This document shows positions 45,788 through 58,600 of a stretch of DNA of 64,000 bases, one piece after another (position 1 is the stretch's first letter; each line of letters starts with the position of its first letter). The notes beneath the pieces were generated by a model. The model saw only the letters and a list, made by a program, of their open reading frames with translations. It did not search any database and had not been told where the DNA came from. A program made the position numbers and the translations under genes. The stretch comes from Giardia muris. Lineage: Eukaryota > Fornicata > Diplomonadida > Hexamitidae. The stretch is taken from assembly GCA_006247105.1 (NCBI GenBank), contig CM016929.1:372001-436000 (forward strand). Reading direction: 5' to 3'.

Positions 45788-46654
45788 ATGAGTCTGGGAA
45801 CTTCCGAGTGCATCATTTACGGGAAGGTGAAGGAGGTCATCCCCGGGCGTTCGACGATGTCCCTGCCGCCCCAGTGCACCTGCGACCTCGTCCTCGAGGG
45901 TGCCCATGGCGTGCGTGGGATCACCGGCGCAGTCCCCAAAATCCAGTTCTTCTACGTCGGAGACGCTTGTCCAGTCGCCCCCGGGAAGGTTTACATCATG
46001 GGGGGCGATGCCGAGGATGGTGGCTTCATGAAGTGCGCAAAGGAGGTCTCCTCGCTCGATGTGGCACGCAAGGAGGCGGAGGACTTCGCGTCTGCCCCCT
46101 ACGGGTGGGAAGGGAAGACTTCTCCTTTCACGGCGAAGTGGCCCGGGTCCACGACCGGAGCCTCGATCGTCTGTTCCAAGACCGGTCGTCCCTCGTACAG
46201 CGTCCCGGCGACCGTCTCCTTCCAGGTCGATCAGGTTATCCCACCGGACGTACAGGAGCACGCGAATCCCTATGGCAACGGGGAGTTCCTCATTACCGTC
46301 ACCAACAAGGGGAACGATGCCGTCACGGTCCCGGTCGTCATGTCCGCCGATGGCCGCCCCGACTTCGAGCAGAGCCTCGTCCTCTCGACAAAGGAGGACT
46401 TCCCAGACGCTCCATTCGAGGTATGCGTCTTCCCCGAGCACCTGCCCAAGGACGCCCACATGGCGGTTCTGAAGCCTGGCGAGTCCCTGAAAGGGACTGT
46501 CAATACCCTCAAGCTCAAGCTGAAGGAGGTCCAGTGGCCCTGTGGTGGGTCCCGCGTCTACTTCACTTTCGGCCTTGGGAACGCGGCCCAGAAGAACTTC
46601 TTCTACTACTATAGCAACGTGCACGACCCCCTGCGTGAGGCGGCCCAGAAGTAA
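45788..46654 (+). CDS. Unknown 288-aa protein, beta-rich
   Basis: I do not recognise a family. The protein has no signal peptide or membrane helix. The first part (1-95) includes CIIYGKVKEVIPGR and KIQFFYVGDACPVAPGKVYI. A middle segment (EDFASAPYGWEGKTSPFTAK) follows. The last 140 residues look like an Ig-like or C2-like beta sandwich (GEFLITVTNKGNDAVTVPVV, then LKPGESLKGTV). Codon choice is strongly biased to C-ending codons and the ATG is preceded by seven A within GGGAAAAAAAGG, which suggest high expression. AGTAAAC overlaps the stop. It lies between ODC and the dynein gene without obvious link. A secreted or cytosolic lipid-binding or cytoskeletal role would be guesswork. Confidence 0.75.
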   Translation: MSLGTSECIIYGKVKEVIPGRSTMSLPPQCTCDLVLEGAHGVRGITGAVPKIQFFYVGDACPVAPGKVYIMGGDAEDGGFMKCAKEVSSLDVARKEAEDFASAPYGWEGKTSPFTAKWPGSTTGASIVCSKTGRPSYSVPATVSFQVDQVIPPDVQEHANPYGNGEFLITVTNKGNDAVTVPVVMSADGRPDFEQSLVLSTKEDFPDAPFEVCVFPEHLPKDAHMAVLKPGESLKGTVNTLKLKLKEVQWPCGGSRVYFTFGLGNAAQKNFFYYYSNVHDPLREAAQK

Positions 46655-46656
46655 AC
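46650..46656 (+). terminator. Poly(A)-type motif AGTAAAC overlapping stop of the 288-aa gene
   Basis: This is the same seven bases and the same overlap with a TAA stop as at the ODC gene. The next gene (dynein) starts only 36 bp beyond the stop. Confidence 0.45.
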
Positions 46657-46690
46657 TAGTCTGTTGGGGGAGGAGAGGAGAAGGGAGAAA

Positions 46691-49600
46691 ATGGAAAGCT
46701 CCGCTTTCACATACCTGGAGCGCGTTATCATCCTTCAGTCCCAGGCCGACCAGAAGACGGTCCGCGCCTTTCTCGAACGTGAGCCAGCCATCAGCTCCTT
46801 CTTGACTGGTGGGACCCGACATCTCTTCATTGAGCAGAACGATGGGTTACATTGCTCGTCTGAGGTCTCCCCAGGCGCAATCCTCGACGTCAAGGAGGGG
46901 CAACGGCCATCCTGTCTCCTTCTTCTCAATACGACTCAGGACTCGCCTCTTTCTTGTGCCACGGTCGAGGCGGTCTCTCGAATGATTCAGGCGATCAATA
47001 TGACAGCTGAATCGATTCCGGGCTTCCTTCTGAGCCTGCTGACACAGGTGGCAGACTCCACGAGCGGGGAGACAGCCTGTCAACACGATTTGAGCAAAGT
47101 GCTACGCCAATGCATCGACCTCTTCCATCGTTCTTTCCTCCTCCTTCAATATGAGTGCCTCCCCGACGTTCGCCTGTTCACAAGCAATACCATCCCCGAC
47201 AGCATGAAATCCTTACTGGAACGCTACTATGACGGCGCCAGTGGCCCCACAACCATTAGTCTCGAGGCTCTGAACAACTTCCTGGAGCTCTTCATGACGA
47301 ACCTCGCACGCGTACGAGAGGAACTGACTAAGCTCGAGGCTTTGTCGTTCACTGGCTTCACTCTCGATTCCTCAGCTCCTTTTGACCCAACTTCGGTCAT
47401 TGAGCAGGTTCATGCTGTCCTGATGAATTATCGTGAGTATGTGAGACGTAAGGCCACGCTCTACGACATCTTGCGAGCTGACTACGAGAAGTACTCCAAA
47501 GACCTCGAATCCGCCTTCCTGATCTGTTGTAACATCGCTCGCGAACGTGCCCTCTCGCGTGAACAAGAATTTAAGTCCTTCGTCGACCTGTGGGCCAAGA
47601 CCGTCCAGGACGGCTTCAGATACGATAATATCCACATCCTCGTTGGTGCCTGTCTTGATTGTAACGACGAGGAGGCTGCCCTTGTCACCGAGGAGGGCTA
47701 CAAACGCCTCTCGACCATCAAGGACGTGCTCGATTCCTTCAAATACGACTGGTCCGACGAGATGTTCTCCTTTCTTCACTTTCTCCACTTCCACCTCTTC
47801 ATCTCTGTTGTCCGAGGCCTGTGGGCATACGTCTCGACACATGAAGAACGGACTGTGGATGAGGACGCAGGCTTCCTTTTCCGGGTGGCTAAACAGTACT
47901 CCGCCGTTGAGCCAGTTCTCCAAGGGGTGAAGGCAGTTGGGACGGCTATTCGAAGTATCCTGAGGCCTGTACACGCCGTACAAGCCGTACAAGCTGATCG
48001 TCAAAGCTATCAAGAAGTTCGGGTCGACTATCTTCGTAGACTCTCCCTTCTCATCACTGAGCTGGCAAACAACCTTCTGCTTAAAGAACGCTTGAGTTCT
48101 CTCCTGGAAGCCATTCCGACGATCCCTCAGAATCTGGAGGAGCCAATCAGCAGACTGTTGCACCTTGTCCGAGAATACGAGAAGTGCCCTGAGCCCTGCC
48201 ATACCCCCTATCTCACACATATCGCCTGGCTCTTCTGCAAGGACTTCTTTGACCCTGGACCCAAGCCTTCGGGACCTGACGTCTGGATCGTTTTCAATGG
48301 CCTTGGTTCCATCCCCGGAGTCCTCGCCGCAACCGAGCAATACGACCAGCAATTCAAATGCGTCCTAGATGACCTTCTAGGCGAGAACGACGTTACGAAC
48401 TTCGTCACACACTCGGGAGAGTATTATAGCTCATTCGCCCTTGTGGCTTCATGCCACTCCACCACACAGAAGTATCTTGAGCGCCTAGCCGCCCGCTTCG
48501 CCGACTTCATTGGGGCCGCCATCAGGGCCGTTCCACAGACCGCTGCAGCACTTCCCGACAAGGATAAGGTGTATCTCGCCTCCATCGAGCGGAGACTCGA
48601 ACGTACTGATCAAAGCATGCGAGAGGACGCTGTCCTTTGTTTCCTTCACCCGGATACACTCATGCCCGACCTGCGTATGGCAGCAGAACGCCTTCTGCTC
48701 CAACGTGGTCTTGTCTTGCCAGACGAGCTTCTTGCTCTTCTCCTTACGCACCTTGGGGTACAACAGAAGACGCGTCTCACCTCTTTCGCCAGCTCAAACG
48801 AGAACTTACTTTGCCAGTTGAATGCCTTCTCCGAGCGTTATGAGATGAGTTACGAGCTCTGGTTGAGACTCTTCCTTGACTCCTTCTACCTAGACTTTGC
48901 AGGCCTTGAGGCACGTCTGGTTGATCGGTACGTCTATCGATTTGAGATCCATCTCGGTCGGGAGGCTGCTACTCCGAGCCTCGAAACTCCCCCTGTACAT
49001 CTCCTACAGGTCTGCGGATCGTCCTTCGTGCTTGGGATCCCACGGGCCGCAATCGCAATCAACATGGGAGCCTCGTATGGCGAGGTATTTCTGGGACGTC
49101 TGAGTCTCTGCATACCCTCTCGTGAGGAAAACGTTCTCTCGTACTACGAAACGCTTTTCGCAGCCATTACGGGCGTCTTTCTCCCTGCCGTCACTCTCTT
49201 CGGTGAACTCGTCTCATATGCGAGTGGTCACTTCGGCTCGGGCAGTAGGGGATTAGATGACGTCGATCTCTCCGGATACCTCGTTACTCCCGTCGTTACC
49301 TTCTACTCGGCTCTGGCAAGCACTCCCATCTTCCCTAGCCTTGGAGAGGATGGAATCACGTTCTACACCCTGTACGCCGTCGCCCAGAGCGTCCGCACCC
49401 CGATCCTCCCCTTCTACTTGGCCCTTTTCCATCCAGACTTCTGGTCGATGGCAGCACAGGTTGTTCGAGTCGCTGGAACGGAAGAGCTGATGGATCTGGA
49501 AGTCGACCAGGCCGCACTCACAGGCCAGGACTCGATCAACCTCTATTCCAGCACGTTTCGTCGGCACGCAATGGGGCTCTATTCCTTGGCCGGGCAGTTC

Positions 49601-52600
49601 GAGGCTGTCTTTGGGCGCGTCCAAGCAGAGACTACAAACATTAGGGGACAGCTCGCAGCTCTTGTTTCAGCACCACCTGAGAGTATCGATGGGATTCTTG
49701 GGTGCGTCTTCTATAGCCTCGACCTCCTCTCGGCCAACGTTCCGAGCTACACAGTAGATGCGAATATCATCGGGGCTGGAGAGACAGCGGCCTGTCTCGG
49801 TCTTTTGACGCACGTTTCCAGAATACTTACCGCAAAGGCCATCTTCGCTCTTCTGGGACTACAAGAGCGCTTCGGTATTCCGGAGGCAGTGGATCTCGGG
49901 GAAACGGACTGCGTGCAGTTCTGCCATGCGAGATATGCCCTAACGGGCTATCTCAATGACCTGTGCGCGAACCTGACCGTCTCTACTGACAGTGCTGCGC
50001 TGACCACGGCGCATCTCTTCAACTTGATCGACAGGATTATCAATCAGTTCCTCGGCTTTCGCATTAGCATCTCGCGGCGGTACATCGAGGTTGAGTTACC
50101 CGCGACGATCCATGACTTCATCGACAGTGTCCTGGAGCGCTCCCCAGACTGCTGCACCACTTCCGAGCTGCGGCTGCGTACGAACATGATCACGTTGTAC
50201 CGAGTTGTCGACACCACTCGTGCACGAGCACTCGCTCTTAGCTCACAAGTTCATGAGAGAGTCCGGTGGGCGGCATCATTAACTCAGAATTGGACTCCGA
50301 CTAGGATTTCAGCACTCAAGACGGCCATTGCTAGCCAGCCACTACTTGACCGTCTTCAACAGTGGCTCGATTTGCTTGACACCCTGCATCATCGCTGCAA
50401 CCAGGTCATGAATATTGGACAGACCGGGATTCGTCTTGGTCCTTTGACGCTCCAGGTTCCTGAGACGACTTGCGCTACCATCCGTGCCTTGAGGACGACC
50501 ATCGCTCGACTCATTGGGAATGAAGCTACTACTTGCCTCACCGAGGAGCTTCAGACCATTACTGAGACTCTCCGTCGCCTCACCGTCGATGCAGGACAGT
50601 ACAAAAGGGACAATTTGACGTGGACGCAGACCACATGGTTGCTGCAATGGCTTGACGCCGCGGCTGCAATGGAGAAACGCTACCAATCTGCGCTACCCGT
50701 CTTTCAGGCTGCACAATGCTCGCTCACACTAGAGTCCGGGACTTCGCAGAGCCTCTCTCGACTGATGAACGTTATTTATCCCCAGTTCGTCTCTCAACGC
50801 GAGGTACTCCACTCGGACATTGTCCAGACTCCAGACGCCGCGAACGCCGTGCTAGAGAGCATTGAGGGCGAGGAGCAGCTGATCTATGAGGCGGCAAACA
50901 CCGCAGTCCGAAAGGTGCGTGACCCGAACAAGCTCTTCCCAATGAACATCTTCAAGCTCAGCTTCGATCTTACTCCACTCCAGAAGGCCCTCAAGGAATA
51001 TCAGGAGCAGCTTGAGGCTCTCAAGGGAGATGTTGAGGGCCTGCAGGCGACTGTTCGTTCCTTCCAGAGTATCTTTGGAATCACCGTCACGGTTCGTTCA
51101 GGTCACCTCCTTGGAGACTTAGTTGTGGCTCAACGCGCCATTGAGACTATCCTGGAGCCCGGACTTCGAAGGCTCCAGGAACTCTCTGACGCATTCTTCG
51201 CACATACCCTGTTGCAAAGTGTCGTCCTGACGGACGCAACTGATCTCGAGGCCGCAGTATTGCGCTACACGGATTCTTTGACGGCAGCCCTGGCCAGAAT
51301 GGTGCAACCAGTGGGTGAGGACGCAGACGTTCAGGCCATCTTCCGGTCATCTGGATGGGCTCAGCCATCAACTCTTTCGCAGGCGCTGAAGATTCATTCG
51401 CGGGTCGCAATGACGCTTGCGCCCTACGTTCGGCAGATGTGCACTCCAGCTCTTTTTCATGCCTCACATTGGACACAAGTCGTACAGGAGCTTGGCCCCG
51501 TCCTTCAAGGTAGCGATTTCCTCACGCCACAAAATATTCAGGCCCAGCTGGAGACATACACGACGGGGGCATTCTTCTGTCATCTCTTTGAGTATCTCGG
51601 TCGGATAGGCTTTGAGTTGACTGCGGAGGAAGGTCCTCTTCCGGCGTCTGTGGGAGAACTGACGTCGATCCTTGATGGCCTGCTGAATACTGCGCGTGCT
51701 AGATCGGCAGCCTTCGCATCTCTCGCCTCTGTCGATGCGCTGGCCCGTTGCATACCTTTGCAGTTTGTTCATCGCGGGGAAAGCCTTCTGATCTCGAATC
51801 TTACTGATGTCGCCTCTCAGCTTGAGACAGCTCTCGTCACGATTGACGACCTGGCCCAGACTCCATTCGCTCAAGAGATCGGGTCGCAGCTTTCCGCCCA
51901 TAAGGCAACGCTAACAGCGACCCTGGGAGTGTCCCGACAGCTCGCGGCCGTTCAGACGCAGAAAGCACAGCTTGCTGCAGTGCTTGAGCCGAACTTCCAC
52001 GCGATCCGCCGCTTCATTGCAACGACGGCGACTCGCTACGAAGTTATTGTCTCCGAGCTCGCGAACTTATATGCCCACCTCTCGGATACTCCTACATATC
52101 AGACGACCGATAACCTCGTCCAGCTAATCGCGGTTTCTGGAGGCGCAGACGCGTTGGCTCAGAAGCTTTCTGCTGCAAAGGAAGTCCTTGAGGATGTGGC
52201 ACGTGCGCTCACCCTGTTCATTGAACGTCAGCGCTACACAAGTCCTCGGCTCTTCTTCCTGACGGATGAGGGAGTCTTGAAGGTGATCAGCGCCTTGACG
52301 CTTTTAGTGGGGTCGGCCACTGGGACGACGGGGCCGCAACGGACTCCGGAATTCTATGATCTTGAATGGGGGATGTCGGTGATCTTCCCAGGGGTTCAGC
52401 ATATTCTTCTCAGTTCGCACTCGGGTCCTAGCAACGGCGATGGTGTCATCCGTGTGATTGGGATTTCTTCTGCCGAGGGAGAGCAGCTTCTCTTCGAGGG
52501 AGACGAGGCCTTCGTTTTCCTGCCAGTGATTACTCGCTCGGACCAGGCCGAACTAGCGATCCACCGGTTCATTCACGACCTGGACTGCTCCATGCGGCTT

Positions 52601-55600
52601 ACCATTTATCGACAGGCGCTGGCGGCATTGGAATGCCTCCGAGCTTACGTACGTACGTCGAATACCCCATTTGAGGACTCTCCGATCGTGGAGGTCATGG
52701 ATAGGACCGTTTGCCAGGCCTTCAACGTTGCCAACCACCTCTTCGTGACGGAGGAGCTTGATGCCCCTGGTGCCGGAGGGATAGAGACGCTCCTTCATGT
52801 CGAACGTTGCCTTCTCCTGCATCTTCAGCGGCGCTACAGGGGAACCTATCGCCTCAACTATCTGCTACCCGAGATCACCTTCATTGTCTCGGTGATCGAA
52901 GATTCCCTAGCACATGATGGGAAGGTGCATGACACTCCGTTCCGTATCCGATATTGCCTATCCCGAGTACCCACCGACGAAAGCGGTCCCATCGCAGAGA
53001 TTTACAGTCCCGCTATTGTCGTCCGCCTCCTCTCATACGAGCACGTGTACGGGTGCAATTACGTGGGTTCGGGGCCGCAGCTCGTCCAGACCCCCCTCAC
53101 GAGTAGCCACTACACGCAGTCCCTGATCGGGATGAGTAATCAGTTCTTTATTGGGCCTATGGGACCTGCAGGGACTGGGAAGACCGAGTCGACGCGCCAA
53201 TTGGCGACCCAGCTCGGACGCCCATGCTTCATCTTCAATTGCGATGAAACGTTCGACTATCAGTCTGTCGCGCGGATCCTCGTCGGTGCCTTCTTGCTGG
53301 GGTGCATCATCTGCTTCGACGAGTTCAATCGTCTGAGCCTAGACAACCTGTCGTCAACGGCGATGATTATCACGAGCCTCCAGCGCGTTCTACGGGAGAG
53401 CGCGCATCTAGAGGCGCTCAGGGCGGTGGAGACAGATGGAGACGAGGCTGCAGCGAAGTGCGTCGACGCCCGGGCTCGCCTTCATAACGAGCTCTCCGCA
53501 TTACTCTCGCAAGTCGGGGGGAAGGCCCCGTCAGATGTACGTGTGGGACCCGGGTTTGCGTGTTTCGTCACAATGAATCCTGATTATGCAGGCCGTCGTA
53601 CTTTACCCGAGAACATCGCGATTCTACTTCGTCCTATCATCATGCCTCGTGCAGATATGGAACAGATCTGCGAGGTCCTAATGCTTGGCATGGGGCTTCA
53701 GACCGGGCGGGATTTGAGTCGAGATTTGTGTCAACTCCTCACTCTTTTAGAGGAAAACTTACCAGCATCCGACCTATATGACTTTGGGCTTCGTAGTGCT
53801 CGGACAGCACTAGTGGCAGCCGACCTTATGATCCGGAATGATCAAGCTTTGAGAACTCGTATCAGTGAGGGTGATTCTGCCGCCGAGAGGTATGTGATCG
53901 CTTATGGCCTGCAAAGATCATTCACCCCTCGGCTTTCACAGGCTGAATATGCGATCTTTGAACGTCTCTTGACGAAGTCCTTTGGTTCCCTAAACGCTTT
54001 AACTCCCATGGTCCAGGAAACAGAACTTGGTGGCCTTTCCTTGACGGAATTGCTCGAGAAGTTCGTCATTGAGGCGGCAGATCGGCTCCATCTCCTCCCA
54101 ACTGCCTCCTTCGTCAAGAAAGTCCTTCACTTCCATAGTTGCCTTCAAATCAGTGCGGGAACAATCATCCTTGGAGAGACCGGAACCGCGAAGACGGCCG
54201 TGCAGGAGGCTTATTGGGTCGCCCTTCAAAGTCTTTTTTCCTTTGCAGCTCGAAGTACTGCCACTCCACCTCGACAAGTACATGTCCTACGTGAGACTCC
54301 AACTGGCCTCGTCTCAAAGGTCAAATTACTTGGAACGATGGCCGAAATCACTCGGGAATGGACTGATAGTCATCTTACTCGAGTCCTTCGCGAAGTGGTG
54401 GCAGAGGTTGAGGTCGAAGGTGAGACTCCCTTTTCGGGCCCTTTTCAACCAATGAACCATTGGCCAAATGCGTTCTTCGTCTTCGACGCAGACATCGATC
54501 CTGAGTGGATCGAAGGGTTCAACTCCGTTCTTGATGCAAATCGTTGCCTCACTCTTTGCTCTGGTGAGCGTATTGCGATACCGGAGGCCGTCCGTTTCGT
54601 TTTTGAGACTAGCACGACACGACATACGACGTTGGCGACAATTTCGCGCTGTTCGATCAGCGTTCACTCTTCTGAGACTGTTGGTCTTGCTGATGTAATG
54701 ATTGGAACCCTACGAAAACGTCTCTTTGTCATACGTCCTGGGGTAGCACAATGCGTTGCCAGTCTCTCACGTGGAGGGGTACGTGGAGGATTCGGACGTC
54801 GTCAGGTCCAGCTCGAACCCCTACTTCAGACCCTCGTTTCAGCAGTCGCCTTTGACGTGTATGCTGGCCTAAGCATTTCCACCACCGGCTATACGTTTAA
54901 TAGCTTCATTCAGGGCTCGCAGAGCCGTTTCGTGGCATGCGATACCGCAGGAACTCGGAGAAGTTATGTTCAACACACGCGTGGAACGTTACTGGAGCAA
55001 GATAAGGGGATGGACCTGCTACGTGAACTCCGCCACCGGACCCCAGTCGACGATATCGAGATACACTCCGTCTTGCTACGCACACTGATATATGCGGTCA
55101 ACGCTCACAGCTCGGCTTGTGTGGTGAGTTTCTCGCATATCCGAGTCATCCAGACCCTATTACGGCTCTTGGAGGCCGCTGTGGATGAGGCTGGTGCCTT
55201 TCTCAAGGGTAGAGTTGCGGCCATTAGTATGAGCTTAGCAGCCTCGAACACCTCATTGGCAACTATGGACCCTGCAACGCTTACCAGCCCCCAGTTCGTC
55301 GCGGAACTGGTCAACTCGTCGGGGTTAAAGTACGAGATGCTCATCCTATTCTTTGTTAGACGCTTCGTCTCGGGTCTCGCCTGGGCGCTCGCCTCCGAGT
55401 TCCCGGTGGCTCGCCGCTGCGTCATTGCTGAATATGTGCGGACAACGTACATCACAGCCTTCCAGGAGCGCTCTTCGGCCCCTGCCGATGACTTAGAGCT
55501 CGAAGGGCTTGCAGTTAGCCTGTACACCCATTGCCCGACCGCCACCGAGGTCTTTGCGGGAATTTATGAGACCGTGGCGATCCATGACGCAGCAGCCTTG

Positions 55601-58600
55601 ACCGTTGCTCGTTCACTTGCTCGCTCTGTCGCCAAAGCTAATGTTCCGGAGACGGTTAGCTCTCTCATCGCGAGTAACGTAGTGGCCTCAAAACTCCTGC
55701 TCTCAACAGTTGGCGCTCCAGAGCCACGGGACCAGAGCATGGACCTCTCAACGGTAGAGGCTGGTGACATTAGTTTTCTCTCTTACATTTGCTCCATTGA
55801 TAGCACCTACTGGCTCCTCAACGACCCCAACAGTGAGGAACTGCGGGATTCCTTCGCCAGCAGTATTCAGGATAGTGTCTCAGCTCTAGGTGCAAGTGCG
55901 GTTATGGCGGAAGGTCGGCGACTGGAGGTTTCCGCAAGCCTATCGACGCAGCGCGCCCCCGCACGCGCACGCCAGCTGGAACCAGTTTACCACGGAGGTT
56001 TGATCCCGAACATCGATAGTCAGTCTTTCAGTCACTATATCGAAGCAATGATCGGGACACAGGGTCACGTCCTTCTGATCGGACCCGTTGGGAGTGGGAA
56101 GACGATGCTGCTCACCCACGTGTTAGCAAATAAGATTGGCCATAGTGTCTGCTTTCTCTCCTTCTCGGCAACGACTAGCGTTTGTGATCTCGTTAATGTT
56201 CTCCTAAGTGCATGTGTCTTGACGCATGAAGGCGACCGCCACGTGCTTCGCCTTACTTCGGGACGGGTTTTGTGTCTCCTCATCGACGAGGTGAATATAG
56301 TCACCACAGATGGGTTTGAGACGCAACCCGCACTCGAGTTTCTTCGGTTCCTCACGGAGAACAGCTATTTTATCTATGATGGCCGTCTCCCCGGCACGGG
56401 AGAGCGACGCCGTGCACAGGACGAATCAGTGGTGATTTACGTGACATTTCCTATAGTATTGGCATGCAGTTGTAATCCTCCTGCAGATGTAGGGAGGAAT
56501 CTCATGAGCTCGCGTTTCATGCGGCACTTCGCTATCCTTTATCTTGATCATCCGAGTCACACAGCCCTCATGAGCATCTACAAGACCCATGTGGCAGAAA
56601 TTCTCGGGTCCTTGGCCGTACGTTATCATGACGAATTGGCGTTGCAGGAGGGTGTGCTAGGACAACTGGTTGAGAAGCTTGCGACGGGAATAGTCCAAGT
56701 CTACGAGCGGATCACGCGACAGTTGGCAAAGAAGGAATCCTTCTACATCTATTCCCCGAGAGACCTTACGCGATGGGTTTCGGGGATTGCCGCGAGTGCC
56801 CATACTTATCCCCTTTCGGACGACGGCGTCTTTTCCGTCTCACGCCTGGGGTACTTGATATATGCGGAGGGCTTCGCCGTCCTGGCCTCGAAGTTGCTTC
56901 GAGCCTCGGAGCGGCGTTTGGCGCACGACATCCTAGTTGAAGGCCTAGGGCCATTCATCCTGACTTTGAGTCGGACCCTGAAGACGACGGCGACCTTTGC
57001 ATCGCAGTACACAGATGCACCGCTTCTCAACGTCCTTTGGTTCCAATCCCATTTCCCACAGCTTGCCGCAGGGACACTTTCAGAGGTTGGCTTTGGAAAG
57101 ATCGCACGTAGTGTCCTCCTCTCGTCTAGTGATGCAGAAGCCTCACTTCGTCTTCTGCTTGAGGCGAGCCGAAAGGACGTGGTGAGTCGAACACAGCTCC
57201 GGGCACTCATCGTCCCTCTACTCCAGGCAGTCCGTTGTCTCAATCAGACGCCTGGGCATATGATTCTTGATGCTGATCCGGGCCTTTTGCCATCATCTGT
57301 TATTCAATTCCTTTCTTGGGCAACAAACTGTGCCCTTATCGAGCTTCGTACGTCCCGAGCCTTTCTCTTCGATGACTTCCAAGCTATCATCAGAGATGCG
57401 ATAGAACAGGTCGTCCTCAGAGATGGCCGGGTCCTCCTCCTGATCTCGCAGGATTGTGGGCTGGAGACCGCATACCTGGAATACCTGAACAACCTGCTCT
57501 GCAACGGCGAGATTCCAGGACTGTTCACGTCCGAGAAGCTACGGGAGCTTGAGGGAGCGGCAAAGGGCGTTGGAATCCCCGATCTTGTTAAGGGCCGGTT
57601 GCACGTCCTTTTCAAAGTCTCGAATACGCGGAGCCAGAACGTTGGGACGTTGAGTCCAGCGCTCTACAACCGGTGTCAACTCATCTCAGTACCAGCTCTA
57701 ACCTTGGCCGATTACGTCCTCGAGGCAGAAGAAAGTTTCACCGAGATCGAGCAGCTTAGTGATGGTGCACTAGAGGAATCGGCCTCTGCCCTTGCCGTTG
57801 TATTGACGACTCTTCCATCCCAATACTCGGAGGCACTTGACGTCATTGCAGACGTTAGTGGTGGCATCACCTTGATGGAACGAGTCTGTTGCGCCGCCGC
57901 CTTCATGCACTGCCGAGTCCCTCTTGTGCTAGCCGCCCAGAGCGAGCTGGCACCTCTTCCACTCCCTTCGATCATTGCTGATGATATTTCGCTTTGTAGT
58001 GCTGTCCTTGCATCCCCCGTTCATTTCCAACGGTTTTTGGGCCTATTTGTCTCTGAATATCCTCACAGGCATGTAGAGCTGGTGAGTAGAGCAGAGCACC
58101 TTAAGAAGGGCCTTCACATCTTCGAGTTGGTTGGAAAAATCGTTACAACCCTTCAGGAACAACTCAAAGAGAAGCAGGCGGAGCTTGACACCTCCGCCGA
58201 GGAGACGGCTGTCAAGCTTAGTGAGGTCACGTCTTTACGTGAGCGTGCGATGTCTCGCCGTTCGGAATCAATGCAGATCTCCGCAGAAGTCGCCCAGAAG
58301 CGAGAGTATGTCAGGACACGAAAGACTGAAATTGAAGCGGAGTTGGCAGCCGTCGCTCCACGCCTTCAGGAGGCTCGCCAAGCTGTTCAGAACATTGATC
58401 GTCGTGCGCTTAACGAGCTCCGTAGCCTTCAGCGCCCAACTGACACCGTTCGCTTGGTTATGGAGGCCGTCATCATAATCATCGGGACCGCAAAGGAAAT
58501 AGCCAACCTGTCATGGGAGAATATCCGAAGGCACATGCAACGGGACGAGTTCCATTCCAGCATCGTCCGTTATGACCCGGCAGCCGAGACGCACGTCGTG

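Noticed and set aside
47970..47995. Short tandem repetition GCCGTACAA in the dynein tail
   Set aside because: Only two units. It fits coding sequence (AVQAVQ) and has no wider repeat structure.
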